A stretch of 64,000 nt of DNA from Winogradskyella sp046545555 (lineage in GTDB: Bacteria > Bacteroidota > Bacteroidia > Flavobacteriales > Flavobacteriaceae), in NCBI RefSeq assembly GCF_046545555.1, contig NZ_JBHZTH010000004.1, positions 62,001 through 126,000 on the forward strand, in the 5' to 3' direction. Under the pieces are notes generated by a model. That model saw only the letters and a list, made by a program, of their open reading frames with translations, was not told where the DNA came from and ran no database searches. The position numbers and the translations under genes were made by a program. Below are positions 9,363 through 18,618 of this stretch, piece after piece (positions within the stretch are counted from its first letter, which is position 1; every line of letters begins with the position of its first letter).

Positions 9363-10685
9363 TTAGTCATCATCTTCATCATCATCGAAGTAATCGTTAG
9401 ATGCTATAATTCTATTTACTTTTAATCTAAAATCTGGATATTTACTGTCTTTAGAATCAATGAATGTTTCTGAATCTGGTCCTTTAGAGTACAGATTGTT
9501 AAAGGCTCTACTACCATACCAACTTTCTAAGTCGTCATTATTACTAAATCCTTTTCTAAAGATGTTTCCGTTACAGTTATTAAAGTAAGTTCTAACAAAC
9601 TGAATCTTTCTAAGATTAGCATCGTTTAGTTTTATTGTATTGTCTAGTATGACAGCAGGACTAAAGCCAGAAATTACGCTTTTATCAATTATAAAAGACA
9701 CGTCATTTCCAATATATATCGCTTCTTTTACTAAACCCACATTAATATCAGATTCTAAATCCTCTGATAAATTTACAAGCGTTAAATTTTCTGCATTAAC
9801 ATAGGTTGAATTCTTAAGTGGATCTGAAGCTTCCTTGTTATCGTATGATTTTATATACATGCATCTAGAGCCTTCTGGACTAGATATGTATGGGTTTCTA
9901 ACTGCAAGTGAATTTATAATGTTACACTGTGCTCCATAGTTGAATTGATAGTCGTTTTGATTGTTTTTGTATGATACTATTTTAACAAGTACAATATCAC
10001 CGCCAAGAATATTATAAGCAGAACCTTCACAATAACTTACCATAACATTATATACTACAGTTTGTCTACCAACACCAGCAAGAGTAAGCCCACTAAAATT
10101 ACCAAATGCTTTAGTCTTTTTACCAGCAAACTCAATTCTAACATATTTTAAAATACCAGAGTTACTTTCAATATTTTCTCCACCATATCCAATACTTTCA
10201 AAATTGCTCGGTTTTAGACCATAATTTAATGAAGCCTCGTTACCATAAGTGTTTATAGGAGCGTTGCCCAATATAAAAAGTCCTCCCCAATCACCAGGTT
10301 TTTTCACGCTCTTATTAGAGGTGAAAATAATAGGGTCGGTTTGTGTTCCTTCGGCTATAATTTTAGAACCTTTACTTATAGTAAGTGATCCTTTAGTTTT
10401 AAAGTCTCCAAGAATTACTGTTCCTGGTTCTATGATTAAGGTAGCATTATTTGTTACGAAAACATCGCCTAGTAGGAGGTATGTATTTCTTTTTGTGAGT
10501 GTTGTGTTTTGAGAAATATTTCCACTTAAAATTTGTGTAGCTTCTTCATAGTTAACACGACTTGGCCTGAACTCAGTCCATGAGTCTAACCAATTATCAT
10601 ATCCAATTATTCCTTTTTCTTGCTGAGCAATAGAATTGCTTATAGCCAATAGAAAAATAAGTGCGGTTGTAATAAAATTTTTCAT
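9363..10685 (-). CDS. Secreted right-handed beta-helix-like protein of unknown function
   Basis: 440 residues. A signal peptide ends near SIAQ (residue ~20). The body has the pattern of a parallel beta-helix: TLIIEPGTVILGDFKTKG, IIAEGTQTDPIIFTS and GDWGGLFILGNAPIN are the hallmark stretches of a large family of Bacteroidota surface proteins. The C-terminus is strongly acidic (YFDDDEDDD), and no T9SS type A or B sorting domain is obvious, so surface display is inferred only. A good promoter lies at 10728-10758, next to two direct copies of ATGAAATACA spaced by 21 bp. The gene is monocistronic as far as can be seen, separated by 113 bp from the adhesin operon. No enzyme active site is recognised. 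Confidence 0.75.
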   Translation of the reverse strand: MKNFITTALIFLLAISNSIAQQEKGIIGYDNWLDSWTEFRPSRVNYEEATQILSGNISQNTTLTKRNTYLLLGDVFVTNNATLIIEPGTVILGDFKTKGSLTISKGSKIIAEGTQTDPIIFTSNKSVKKPGDWGGLFILGNAPINTYGNEASLNYGLKPSNFESIGYGGENIESNSGILKYVRIEFAGKKTKAFGNFSGLTLAGVGRQTVVYNVMVSYCEGSAYNILGGDIVLVKIVSYKNNQNDYQFNYGAQCNIINSLAVRNPYISSPEGSRCMYIKSYDNKEASDPLKNSTYVNAENLTLVNLSEDLESDINVGLVKEAIYIGNDVSFIIDKSVISGFSPAVILDNTIKLNDANLRKIQFVRTYFNNCNGNIFRKGFSNNDDLESWYGSRAFNNLYSKGPDSETFIDSKDSKYPDFRLKVNRIIASNDYFDDDEDDD

Positions 10686-10727
10686 TGCAGTTAAATTAAT
10701 TTAGTTTGGGTTTGAAACTAATTACAT

Positions 10728-10758
10728 CAAACATACAAATAAAACCCATGAAATACAA
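10728..10758 (-). promoter_or_regulatory. Promoter of the beta-helix protein gene
   Basis: On the minus strand TTG (10756-10758) is followed after 20 bp by TATGTTTG (10728-10735), matching the Bacteroidota consensus TTG-N~19-TAnnTTTG. The start codon is 43 bp downstream. The motif ATGAAATACA occurs at 10748-10757 and 10769-10778, so a regulator could bind over or just upstream of the -33 element. Confidence 0.6.
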
Positions 10759-10880
10759 TAAATTATCGATGAAATACACTTTTTTCATACATTAAAAAGA
10801 AATTTCTTACAAAAAATAATATTTAAATTAAGTGCAGCTATGATTTTATAAAAGATACTTAAACTTTTTGGTATTAAAAC

Positions 10881-10908
10881 AAAAAAACCTCGCCAAAATT
10901 GACGAGGT
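10881..10908 (-). terminator. Rho-independent terminator after the 149-residue gene
   Basis: On the minus strand a stem ACCTCG/CGAGGT with a 10-base loop (10887-10908) is followed by seven T residues (10881-10887). It lies 37 bp beyond the stop codon of the 149-residue secreted protein. Confidence 0.75.
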
Positions 10909-10945
10909 ATCACACAACTAAATAATAATCACTAACTAAATAATT

Positions 10946-11395
10946 TTAATCTTTAAATTCATTGTAGGTATGAAGTGATTTTAGGGTCTCTTCATAAAAC
11001 AATATAGCCGCTATTAAATCATTTGTATCTGAGTAGGGCAGTATCTTTTTTTGAAATTCTATTGTGCTTTCAAAGTAAGTATCTGAGGCTTCAATATTTT
11101 CTTTTAATGCGTTTTTGTTCTCTTTTGTTTCTGGTATGCCAAGAGTTTCCATTGTTATACCCGGTTTAGTTGCAAATGCAATATTCGGTAATATGTTAAC
11201 AATGACTTCTATGCGTTCTATATATAAAACAAGTAGATCTCCTTTAGGCATCTTATCTAGATCTTCACGACTGTGATATTTAGAAATATTTACTTTTCCA
11301 CTAATAATGCTTTGAGAATCTTTTTTCTTCTGAGCATTTCCCAGGCTTATCATGAGTGAAAAAATTATACTTAATAAGGTAAGTTTAGTTTTCAT
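10946..11395 (-). CDS. Small secreted protein of unknown function
   Basis: 149 residues. A signal peptide ends near GNAQ (residue ~22), followed by a Lys/Ser-rich linker and a mostly helical, charged domain (DLLVLYIERIEVIVNILPNI, then ENIEASDTYFESTIEFQKKI). I do not recognise a family. It has its own promoter (11426-11455) and terminator (10881-10908), so it is a single-gene transcription unit. The signal peptide and the good expression signals make it a real gene; location in the periplasm or outside is inferred. Confidence 0.75.
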   Translation of the reverse strand: MKTKLTLLSIIFSLMISLGNAQKKKDSQSIISGKVNISKYHSREDLDKMPKGDLLVLYIERIEVIVNILPNIAFATKPGITMETLGIPETKENKNALKENIEASDTYFESTIEFQKKILPYSDTNDLIAAILFYEETLKSLHTYNEFKD

Positions 11396-11425
11396 GTTTA
11401 TAATTTTGATTTGGACTTAACGGAA

Positions 11426-11455
11426 CAAATCTATATAAATTTATATGAAAAACAA
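11426..11455 (-). promoter_or_regulatory. Promoter of the 149-residue secreted protein gene
   Basis: On the minus strand TTG (11453-11455), a 19 bp spacer and TAGATTTG (11426-11433) fit the Bacteroidota consensus. The start codon is 31 bp downstream. Confidence 0.6.
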
Positions 11456-11807
11456 CTAAAAATTGAATTTTTATGATATTTTTTTTAACACTTTAAATGC
11501 ATAAAACTTGGACAAACTGCGTATTTAGTGGATTAAAAGCATATTTATTCGATGAAATACAAGTCATGATTTTCTAGCAAAACCTGTTAAAATATGACTT
11601 AAAAACATGAAGAAAAATGAGATTTATCAACTTATATATAATTTAAATGATGCAGTTTTCAATGTATTACAGTACGAATTTTTAGGTCTTTTAATCGATG
11701 AAATTTACACTTTAAATCACTTTATCGTAAAAATGAGGTATTGATATGATTTATAAGGATTTACAAATTATTTGAATGAAATTTGTTGTAACCCAAATCT
11801 TATTCTT
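11456..11807. other. Intergenic region between divergent genes, with ATGAAAT-type motifs
   Basis: AT-rich noncoding DNA upstream of the dioxygenase-fold gene. It contains ATGAAATACA at 11552-11561 and the variant ATGAAATTTACA from 11698, both related to the paired motif upstream of the beta-helix gene. I found no coding potential and no clear TAnnTTTG promoter for the plus-strand gene. Confidence 0.4.
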
Positions 11808-12407
11808 ATGAAAAATCTTATTCTAGTATTTTGCGTATTTTGTTTTTTTAGTGCTATTAACCCTCTTAATGCGCAAGAACTTTATTCAAATAATAGTCCA
11901 ATTTACGATAGAGCTGAAGATCACCTTAACAATACAGATACCATTCCAGATTTTAGATCTAAGACTAATAAGCTTAAATTAAGTGGTACTATTTTTCAAA
12001 GTGATGGTGTTACACCAGCAGAAAATGTAATCGTATTTATAGAACAACCAGATGAAAACGGAGATTTCGATTTAAGACGGTCTGGTGATGATCGTTATGT
12101 GTTTCATAGAAGCTGGGTGAAAACAGACAAAGATGGTAAATACACCTTTTATACATTTGTGCCAGGTAACGACAGACGTTATAACAGAATGCAACAAATT
12201 TTTCCAATTATAAAGGAACAATCAAAGAATGAAGTTCAGTTAGAGTCTTTACTTTTTAATGATGATCCATTATTAACTAAGCGATGCAGAAAACGTTTAA
12301 ATAAAAAAGGTGACGCTAAAAGAATTTTAACCACAAAGAAAATAGAAGGTATATTAGTAGCTCAAAAAGATATTGTATTGACGGATTATAAAGTATCCTC
12401 AAAATAA
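11808..12407 (+). CDS. Secreted intradiol dioxygenase-fold protein
   Basis: 199 residues from the ATG at 11808. A longer frame from a TTG at 11772 is possible but would put 12 residues before a clean signal peptide (MKNLILVFCV..., ending near PLNAQ), so the ATG is preferred. The mature part has LSGTIFQSDGVTPAENVIVFI and KTDKDGKYTFYTFVPG, the beta-sandwich pattern of intradiol ring-cleavage dioxygenases (protocatechuate 3,4-dioxygenase beta-like). The iron ligands of true dioxygenases (two Tyr, two His) are not clearly in place, so it may be a non-catalytic relative. Followed by a strong terminator at 12434-12463. Confidence 0.65.
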   Translation: MKNLILVFCVFCFFSAINPLNAQELYSNNSPIYDRAEDHLNNTDTIPDFRSKTNKLKLSGTIFQSDGVTPAENVIVFIEQPDENGDFDLRRSGDDRYVFHRSWVKTDKDGKYTFYTFVPGNDRRYNRMQQIFPIIKEQSKNEVQLESLLFNDDPLLTKRCRKRLNKKGDAKRILTTKKIEGILVAQKDIVLTDYKVSSK

Positions 12408-12433
12408 AAAAACTTTAATAAACTATTTCATAG

Positions 12434-12463
12434 AGTCTCAAGCTTAATGCTTGGGACTTTTTT
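12434..12463 (+). terminator. Terminator after the dioxygenase-fold gene
   Basis: AGTCTCAAGC and GCTTGGGACT form a 10 bp stem (one G-T pair) around a 5-base loop, followed by a run of T. Confidence 0.8.
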
Positions 12464-13149
12464 CGTTTAATTATCTTAGATGTATTAAGAACTTATTTTA
12501 TTTTCATTCCGCACAGCGAAAAAGCTATTACAAATATTTTAACTGTGATTTTAGGCTCTATTTATTTGACAATTTTAGATTAATCTATAACTATAATATC
12601 GCTTCAAACAACTCGCCAATTGCCAACATACACGGATTTATTTTGAGCCTAAGGTTTGGAAATGGCTACGGCTTGTAATAAAATCTAATACTATAAATTA
12701 CAGTTTTTCCTACTTTTTGACTAAATATTAAATCAAAATCGCCTTATATCATTTATTTTTAATTGGAACGATAAAGATTATCAATAATCTCGATTTGATC
12801 TTAGTGCAGAATCTTTGGCAGTTATAAAAGGACTTTTAGACGCTATATTACTGGATCTTCGTTATCTAAAAAACTATACTAAACCTATCATTAAATATGG
12901 CTATCTACGCGCTATATCACCCACAAATTATATTCATGATGTATTTCAGCTTTACGAGCGGTAAAAACAGTTTAATCCATCAGACTAAATAACGTTTGCC
13001 TCATTCTTTTCAATAATTAGAATTGAAGATTGAAGTTTTGAACTTTATGATATAACTGTTCATTATTTAGAACTGATTTTTAATAAGGATATAACCGTTT
13101 TTTCCATCATCAAAAGAACAGTATTCTTACCTTTACCAAAATTAATTTT
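12464..13149. other. Long gene-free stretch with a possible decayed coding segment
   Basis: About 690 bp without a convincing gene. A frame open from 12793 to the TAA at 12961-12963 reads AESLAVIKGLLDAILLDLRY (first part) and has natural-looking amino acid content but no start codon; the same frame is also open for ~20 codons before the stop at about 12790. This could be a gene remnant of unknown family. An ORF beginning inside the terminator at 12451 looks spurious. The last ~40 bp before the helicase hold TACCTTTA, one base off the promoter consensus. Confidence 0.3.
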
Positions 13150-14493
13150 ATGTCAAAAAAATTCTCCGATTTAGGAATTAATAATGCCTTAACGCATGCA
13201 CTAGCGGATTTTCAGATAATGGTTCCAACAGATATTCAAGAGAAAACTATTCCTGTAGTACTAAAGAAAAAGGAAGATGTTGTAGCCTTGGCTAAAACAG
13301 GAACTGGTAAAACAGCTGCTTTCGGATTACCATTATTGCAACTAATAGACACGTCTAATGCCCAAATACAAGCCGTTATTTTAACGCCTACTAGGGAGTT
13401 AGGGCAACAAATCGGTAAGAATTTAGAGGCTTTCACAAAGTATTCACCAGAAATTTCTATAGCTACAGTTTGTGGTGGTATACCTATTAAACCACAGATA
13501 GAACGTTTACAAAGTCCAACACATATTGTTGTTGCAACGCCGGGTCGTCTGGCTGACTTAGTAAAACGCAACGCTGTTGATATTTCTAGTATTACATATT
13601 TTATATTAGATGAGGCTGATGAAATGGTTAGTGCGCTAAAGGAGGGTTTAGATGCTATAATTAAAGAAATTCCAAAATCTAGACGTACATTATTGTTTAC
13701 AGCAACGATGCCAGGCACAATTAAGCAATTAATTCAGAACTATATGTCCAAACATGTAGTTCATATTGAGGTAGATATGTCAACTCTTGGACACCAAGGT
13801 ATAAATCATCAATATGTAGTTGTAGAACCAATAGAAAAGTTAGATGTTTTACTTCATTTTTTAAATGCTAGATTAGGGCAACGTGGTATTATATTTTGCA
13901 AGACAAAAGCCGCAGTTAATAAACTAGGAAAGAATTTGGCTATCAATAAATTTTCTTCAGGTTCACTTCACGGTAGTTTAAGCCAAGGGATTAGAGATCG
14001 TATAATGGGACAATTTAGAGAAGGGCATATTGATATTTTGGTTGCTACTGATTTAGCCGCAAGAGGATTAGATGTTAAGGAGGTTGCTTATGTAGTTAAT
14101 TACCACTTACCAGACACTTATGATGCGTATGTGCATAGAAGTGGTAGAACGGCTAGAGCAGGTGCAAAGGGCTTAGCGATTACAATTTTACAACAAGAAG
14201 AAGTTATAGATATTGCTGACTTTGAAGACGAATTAGGGATTCATTTTTCTGAAATAAAAAAGGCAGATGCCCAAAGTATAGAAGAAAATAAGATAATATT
14301 ATGGGCGAAAAAGATATTTAAAACAAAACCTAATCGTAATATTTCGGAGCACCTCCGTAAAGAGGTTAGAACGATGTTTCATCATTTAACAAAAGAGGAA
14401 CTGATTGAAAAAATATTGGCAAAACAAATAGCTGAAACATCATTAAGTCATGCTAAAAGTGAAGGTGAACGACCTAAAAAAAAGAAGCTTTAA
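13150..14493 (+). CDS. DEAD-box RNA helicase
   Basis: 447 residues with all core motifs of an SF2 DEAD-box ATP-dependent RNA helicase: Q-motif region near the N-terminus, AKTGTGKT (motif I), PTRELGQQ (Ia), DEADE (II), TATMP (III), IIFCKTKA (IV), ATDLAARGLDV (V) and HRSGRTARAG (VI). Residues beyond ~370 form a basic, Lys-rich tail ending KSEGERPKKKKL that probably binds RNA. Acts in the cytoplasm on structured RNA, as in ribosome assembly or mRNA remodelling; the exact substrate is not readable. One of four SF2 helicases in this window. It converges with the TesA-like gene, 19 bp away. Confidence 0.92.
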   Translation: MSKKFSDLGINNALTHALADFQIMVPTDIQEKTIPVVLKKKEDVVALAKTGTGKTAAFGLPLLQLIDTSNAQIQAVILTPTRELGQQIGKNLEAFTKYSPEISIATVCGGIPIKPQIERLQSPTHIVVATPGRLADLVKRNAVDISSITYFILDEADEMVSALKEGLDAIIKEIPKSRRTLLFTATMPGTIKQLIQNYMSKHVVHIEVDMSTLGHQGINHQYVVVEPIEKLDVLLHFLNARLGQRGIIFCKTKAAVNKLGKNLAINKFSSGSLHGSLSQGIRDRIMGQFREGHIDILVATDLAARGLDVKEVAYVVNYHLPDTYDAYVHRSGRTARAGAKGLAITILQQEEVIDIADFEDELGIHFSEIKKADAQSIEENKIILWAKKIFKTKPNRNISEHLRKEVRTMFHHLTKEELIEKILAKQIAETSLSHAKSEGERPKKKKL

Positions 14494-14512
14494 TTTAAAG
14501 ATTTTAAGATTG

Positions 14513-15253
14513 CTATAGCATAGGTTGTAAAGTATTCCAAACGGTATTTGCAACAATTTTATGACCTTCAACAGTTGGGTGAATGCCATCATTTTGGTTT
14601 AATTCAGCAATGCCACCCACGTCTTTTAAAATAAATGGGATAAAAGCTAAACTATTTTGAGCTGCGATATCAACAAAAAGCTGTCTGAATTCTGAAGTGT
14701 AATCTTGACCCATGTTTGGCGGTAATTCCATACCTGCCAAGATGATTTTAGTTTCAGGACTTTTAGATTTCACAACATCAATAATAGTTTGTAAATTCAA
14801 TCGGGTTTCAGATAAAGGTACACCACGCAAACCGTCATTTGCACCAAGTTCTAATATAAATATTTCAACAGCCTGATTCATAACCCAGTTAATACGACTT
14901 TTTCCTCCAGCAGTAGTTTCACCACTTAATCCGGAATTAACAACAGTATAGTTTAAATTTAAAGTATCTATTTTTTTTTGTAAAACCCCAGGAAACGCAT
15001 CTTGGCTATCATCTAGGCCATAACCAGCAGTAATACTATCCCCAAAACACAAAATGGTTTGTGGTTTTGTTTCTACACGCTCAGTTTCTTCATTGATTTC
15101 TGTAGTCACTTTTTCTTCAGTAGTTTTTTTTGATGAATTATCTGCACAACCTAGTAAACAAAAAGCTATAATAAAATAACAAAACTTTAAGGATTTATGT
15201 ACCGCTGTAATTGGTAGAATTAATTGCAATTGATTATTTTGAGCCTTCGACAT
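14513..15253 (-). CDS. Arylesterase / TesA-like SGNH lipoprotein hydrolase
   Basis: 246 residues. The N-terminus has a hydrophobic segment ending in a lipobox-like LLGC, so it is probably a lipoprotein. The catalytic domain carries the SGNH blocks: FGDSITAGYG (nucleophile Ser), NSGLSGET (Gly), GANDGLRG (Asn) and DGIHPTVEGH (Asp/His). Family members (E. coli TesA/arylesterase) cleave acyl-thioesters and aryl esters. It lies divergently next to a YbbA/YbbP-type transporter, the same arrangement as tesA-ybbA-ybbP in E. coli. Its ATG at 15253 is 27 bp from the transporter's start codon, so the two promoters must overlap the opposite gene. Confidence 0.88.
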   Translation of the reverse strand: MSKAQNNQLQLILPITAVHKSLKFCYFIIAFCLLGCADNSSKKTTEEKVTTEINEETERVETKPQTILCFGDSITAGYGLDDSQDAFPGVLQKKIDTLNLNYTVVNSGLSGETTAGGKSRINWVMNQAVEIFILELGANDGLRGVPLSETRLNLQTIIDVVKSKSPETKIILAGMELPPNMGQDYTSEFRQLFVDIAAQNSLAFIPFILKDVGGIAELNQNDGIHPTVEGHKIVANTVWNTLQPML

Positions 15254-15279
15254 TTTTGTCCTTTAAATTTATAATTCGC

Positions 15280-15969
15280 ATGTCAAAGATATTAAAGATT
15301 ACTGGGTTAGAAAAGACTTATACCAGTGGTAACAAACAATTAACGGTTTTGCAAAACATCTCTTTCGATGTTGAAAAAGGACAAACCTTTTCTATCGTTG
15401 GGCCTTCTGGTAGTGGCAAAACAACATTATTAGGTATCTGTGCAGGATTAGATCAACCCAATGCAGGTACAGTAGAACTGTGCGGACAAGATTTAAATAG
15501 GCTTAATGAAGATGAACGTGCGCAATTACGAAATAAAGAAGTAGGATTCATTTTTCAGAATTTTCAGTTGTTACCAACATTAACGGCCTTAGAAAATGTG
15601 AGCGTGCCTTTAGAATTACAAGGGGCAAAAAACGCAACAGTAACGAGTAAGGATCTTCTTCAAAAAGTGGGTTTAGGCAAGCGTATGCATCATTATCCGT
15701 CACAACTATCGGGTGGAGAACAACAGCGCGTGGCTTTAGCTAGAGCATTTGCCAATGCACCTTCTATTTTATTTGCGGATGAACCAACTGGTAATTTAGA
15801 TGAAGAAACAGGGGAGAAAGTCATAAAGTTACTTTTCGATTTAAATAAAGAAGCAGGTACAACGCTTGTTATTATTTCTCACGATTTAGAATTAGCCAAT
15901 CGTACACAGCAGATTCTTCGACTTAAAGGAGGTCAAATATTAACAAATCAACCAACTTCTGCACTTTGA
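15280..15969 (+). CDS. ABC transporter ATP-binding protein (YbbA/LolD family)
   Basis: 229 residues from the ATG at 15280 (MSKILKITGLEKTY). An upstream frame to 15211 exists but would add 23 residues overlapping the divergent gene, so it is rejected. Walker A is GPSGSGKT, the signature is LSGGEQQRVALARA, Walker B is ILFADEPTGNLD, and the switch His is IISHD. The protein belongs to the MacB/LolD/YbbA group that works with FtsX-fold permeases, here the next gene, with which it overlaps (TTGA). Sits on the cytoplasmic side of the inner membrane. Substrate unknown; the neighbouring TesA-like lipoprotein suggests acyl or lipid cargo. Confidence 0.92.
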   Translation: MSKILKITGLEKTYTSGNKQLTVLQNISFDVEKGQTFSIVGPSGSGKTTLLGICAGLDQPNAGTVELCGQDLNRLNEDERAQLRNKEVGFIFQNFQLLPTLTALENVSVPLELQGAKNATVTSKDLLQKVGLGKRMHHYPSQLSGGEQQRVALARAFANAPSILFADEPTGNLDEETGEKVIKLLFDLNKEAGTTLVIISHDLELANRTQQILRLKGGQILTNQPTSAL

Positions 15970-18500
15970 GTTCATCTAAACTAAATATATCTTGGCTTTT
16001 TAAGATGGCATGGAGAGATGCTAAAGCTAGTCGTGTGCGTCTGTTTTTGTTTATGGCATCCATAATTTTAGGAATAGCTGCTGTAGTATCTATTCAATTA
16101 TTTAGCACTAATTTAAAGGATAATATCAAGCGTCAGTCCAAATCTTTAATGGGAGCTGATTATATTATTGATTCGAGACAAGTGCCGACAGAACGTGCGC
16201 AAGCTATCATAGACTCATTACAACCCGATGCATCTGAGGTAAATTTTGTGTCCATGATTGCCTTTCCAAAAAATGGAGGCACTAAGTTGGTTAAAGTTAG
16301 AGGATTAGATGGAGCGTTTCCTTTTTACGGAACTATAGACACGCAACCATCATCAGCGTCAAGAACTTATCAAGATTCAGGTGGAGCATTAGTTGATGCG
16401 ACTTTGTTGTTGCAATTTAATATCAAACCTGGAGATTCTATTAAAGTTGGTAAGTTAGTTTTACCTATTTCTGGGGCTCTAAAAGCTATACCTGGAAGTA
16501 CAGCCATATCCACATCTGTAGCACCACCAATTATAATTCCTTATCGTTTTATTGAAGATACAGAGTTATTACAATTTGGAAGTCGAAAAGAATATCAATT
16601 TTTCTATAAAGCTTCTGACACTTTAGATTTAGATAATTTTGAAAAAATAATAGATCCATTACTCGATAATGAAAAAGCAGATTTAGATACACATACGAGT
16701 ACAAGTAGACGTTTAGGAAGACGTTATGATAATGTTGGTAAATTCCTTAATCTGGCAGCATTTATTGCATTATTACTAGGTTGTATTGGTATCGCCAGCT
16801 CAGTTCATATCTATATTAAAGAAAAACTGAAAGCCATTGCAGTTTTAAAATGTATGGGAGCTTCACGTTTACAGAGTTTTTTAATTTTCTTAATTCAAAT
16901 TGCAGGAATAGGGATAATTGGAGGTTTAATAGGGTCGCTCATTGGTGTTGGTCTTCAAGAACTATTTCCTTATATACTCCAAGAGTTTTTGCCCTTTACC
17001 GTCGAAATTACAATCTCTGCTCAACCTATATTAATAGGTATATGTTTAGGTTTATTTATGTCTATATTATTTGCCTTACTACCTTTATTGAGAACGTGGT
17101 ATGTTTCGCCTTTAGAGGTTTTACGAGTTAATCAATCAGCAAAGCAAGAACCAAAAAGCGTACGTTTTATGGTTTTTACTGGGATTTTAGTTTTTCTTTT
17201 CGTTTTCTCGTATTGGCTCATCGGAAAAGCGTCTTTTGCACTAGGTTTTGTATTTGGAACTTTAGTTACTTTTTCTGTTTTAGCTGGTATTGCGATGCTT
17301 ACTATTAAATTGATTAGACAGTTTTTTCCAAAACGATGGGGTTTTACAGCGCGCCAGAGCTTACTTAATTTATTTAGACCTAATAACCAAACCGTTGTAC
17401 TTGTTGTTGCTATTGGTTTGGGGACATTTTTAATCAGTACTTTATATTTCACAAAAGATATTTTATTGTCAAAAACAGAGATTGGTGAAACAGCCGAGAC
17501 TGCTAATATTATCATCTTAGATGTTCAAAGTGAGCAGCGTGATGCAGTTGCCAAACGTATTACAGCAAACAGTCTACCAATTTTAAATAATATACCATTG
17601 GTAACCATGCGTATGCATAAAATCAAGGATCAATTGGTAAATGATTTACGTCAAGACACAACACGACAAGTAAGAGGTTGGATTTTAAACCATGAGTTTA
17701 GAACAACTTACCGTGATACGCTTATTGCTTCAGAAGAATTAATAGATGGAGAATGGTATTCTAATGCATCACCTGGCGAAATTGTGCCGATTTCAATCTC
17801 AGATAATTTAGCTGCAGATGCAAGAGTTTCTGTTGGAGATACTATTGTTTTTAATGTACAAAGTGTTCTTATGGAAACCAAAGTTGGCAGTATTCGTAAA
17901 GTAGATTGGGGCCAACTACAATTAAATTTCTCTATCGTATTTCCTAAAGGTGTTTTAGAAAAAGCCCCGCAATTTAATGTTTTTACAACAGCTGCGCCAG
18001 ATGAAATAAGCTCTGCTAATTTACAGCGTGATTTGGTGGCACAGTTTCCAAATGTTTCAGTAATAGATTTGCGACAAGTATATACTATTATTGAAGATAT
18101 TTTAGACAAGGTGGCTTGGATTATTAATTTTATGGCATTTTTCAGTATTCTTACAGGTATTGTCGTACTTATAGGTTCTGTAAGAACCAGCAAATATCAG
18201 CGTGTTAAAGAGAGTGTACTTTTGAGAACGCTGGGAGCAAAGAACAAGCAAATATTACAAATTTCTGCTTTCGAATATGTGTTTTTAGGTCTACTTGGAA
18301 GCTTAGTTGGTATTATTTTAGCTTTAGCAGGTAGTTTATGTTTAGCACTATTTGTATTTAAGGCACCTTTTGTACCATCGCTAATTCCGTTTTCAATTTT
18401 CTTGCCAGGCATAACTTTACTTGTAGTATGTATTGGATTAAGTAATATCCAAACTGTACTTAGAAGTTCTCCACTAGAAGTTTTAAGAAGAGAAGGCTAA
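15966..18500 (+). CDS. FtsX-like ABC transporter permease (YbbP family)
   Basis: 844 residues. Two FtsX-type permease halves are visible: an N-terminal anchor (RVRLFLFMASIILGIAAVVS), a large extracytoplasmic part, then membrane clusters near residues 260-380, 400-460, 475-495 and 715-840. The tail VLRSSPLEVLRREG is typical of the family. Start is a TTG at 15966 overlapping the stop codon of the ATPase gene (TTGA), which suggests translational coupling; an ATG at 16005 is the alternative. Pairs with the preceding ATP-binding subunit to form a YbbAP-like complex. Confidence 0.9.
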   Translation: MSSSKLNISWLFKMAWRDAKASRVRLFLFMASIILGIAAVVSIQLFSTNLKDNIKRQSKSLMGADYIIDSRQVPTERAQAIIDSLQPDASEVNFVSMIAFPKNGGTKLVKVRGLDGAFPFYGTIDTQPSSASRTYQDSGGALVDATLLLQFNIKPGDSIKVGKLVLPISGALKAIPGSTAISTSVAPPIIIPYRFIEDTELLQFGSRKEYQFFYKASDTLDLDNFEKIIDPLLDNEKADLDTHTSTSRRLGRRYDNVGKFLNLAAFIALLLGCIGIASSVHIYIKEKLKAIAVLKCMGASRLQSFLIFLIQIAGIGIIGGLIGSLIGVGLQELFPYILQEFLPFTVEITISAQPILIGICLGLFMSILFALLPLLRTWYVSPLEVLRVNQSAKQEPKSVRFMVFTGILVFLFVFSYWLIGKASFALGFVFGTLVTFSVLAGIAMLTIKLIRQFFPKRWGFTARQSLLNLFRPNNQTVVLVVAIGLGTFLISTLYFTKDILLSKTEIGETAETANIIILDVQSEQRDAVAKRITANSLPILNNIPLVTMRMHKIKDQLVNDLRQDTTRQVRGWILNHEFRTTYRDTLIASEELIDGEWYSNASPGEIVPISISDNLAADARVSVGDTIVFNVQSVLMETKVGSIRKVDWGQLQLNFSIVFPKGVLEKAPQFNVFTTAAPDEISSANLQRDLVAQFPNVSVIDLRQVYTIIEDILDKVAWIINFMAFFSILTGIVVLIGSVRTSKYQRVKESVLLRTLGAKNKQILQISAFEYVFLGLLGSLVGIILALAGSLCLALFVFKAPFVPSLIPFSIFLPGITLLVVCIGLSNIQTVLRSSPLEVLRREG

Positions 18501-18618
18501 AATATTAATAGTGAACGTTTTTATTTTAGTGTTTCTACAAATGGTATACTTACTTTTGTTCGTACGTTGCAAGTTCTAGCGAATAGATTTTCTTAGCAAC
18601 AACATATGAATTAAGGTT

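Noticed and set aside
12451..12678. 75-codon plus-strand frame
   Set aside because: Starts within the terminator hairpin, rich in Tyr/Asn/Phe as expected from AT-rich noncoding DNA.
13236..13718. 160-codon minus-strand frame
   Set aside because: Antisense shadow of the DEAD-box helicase.
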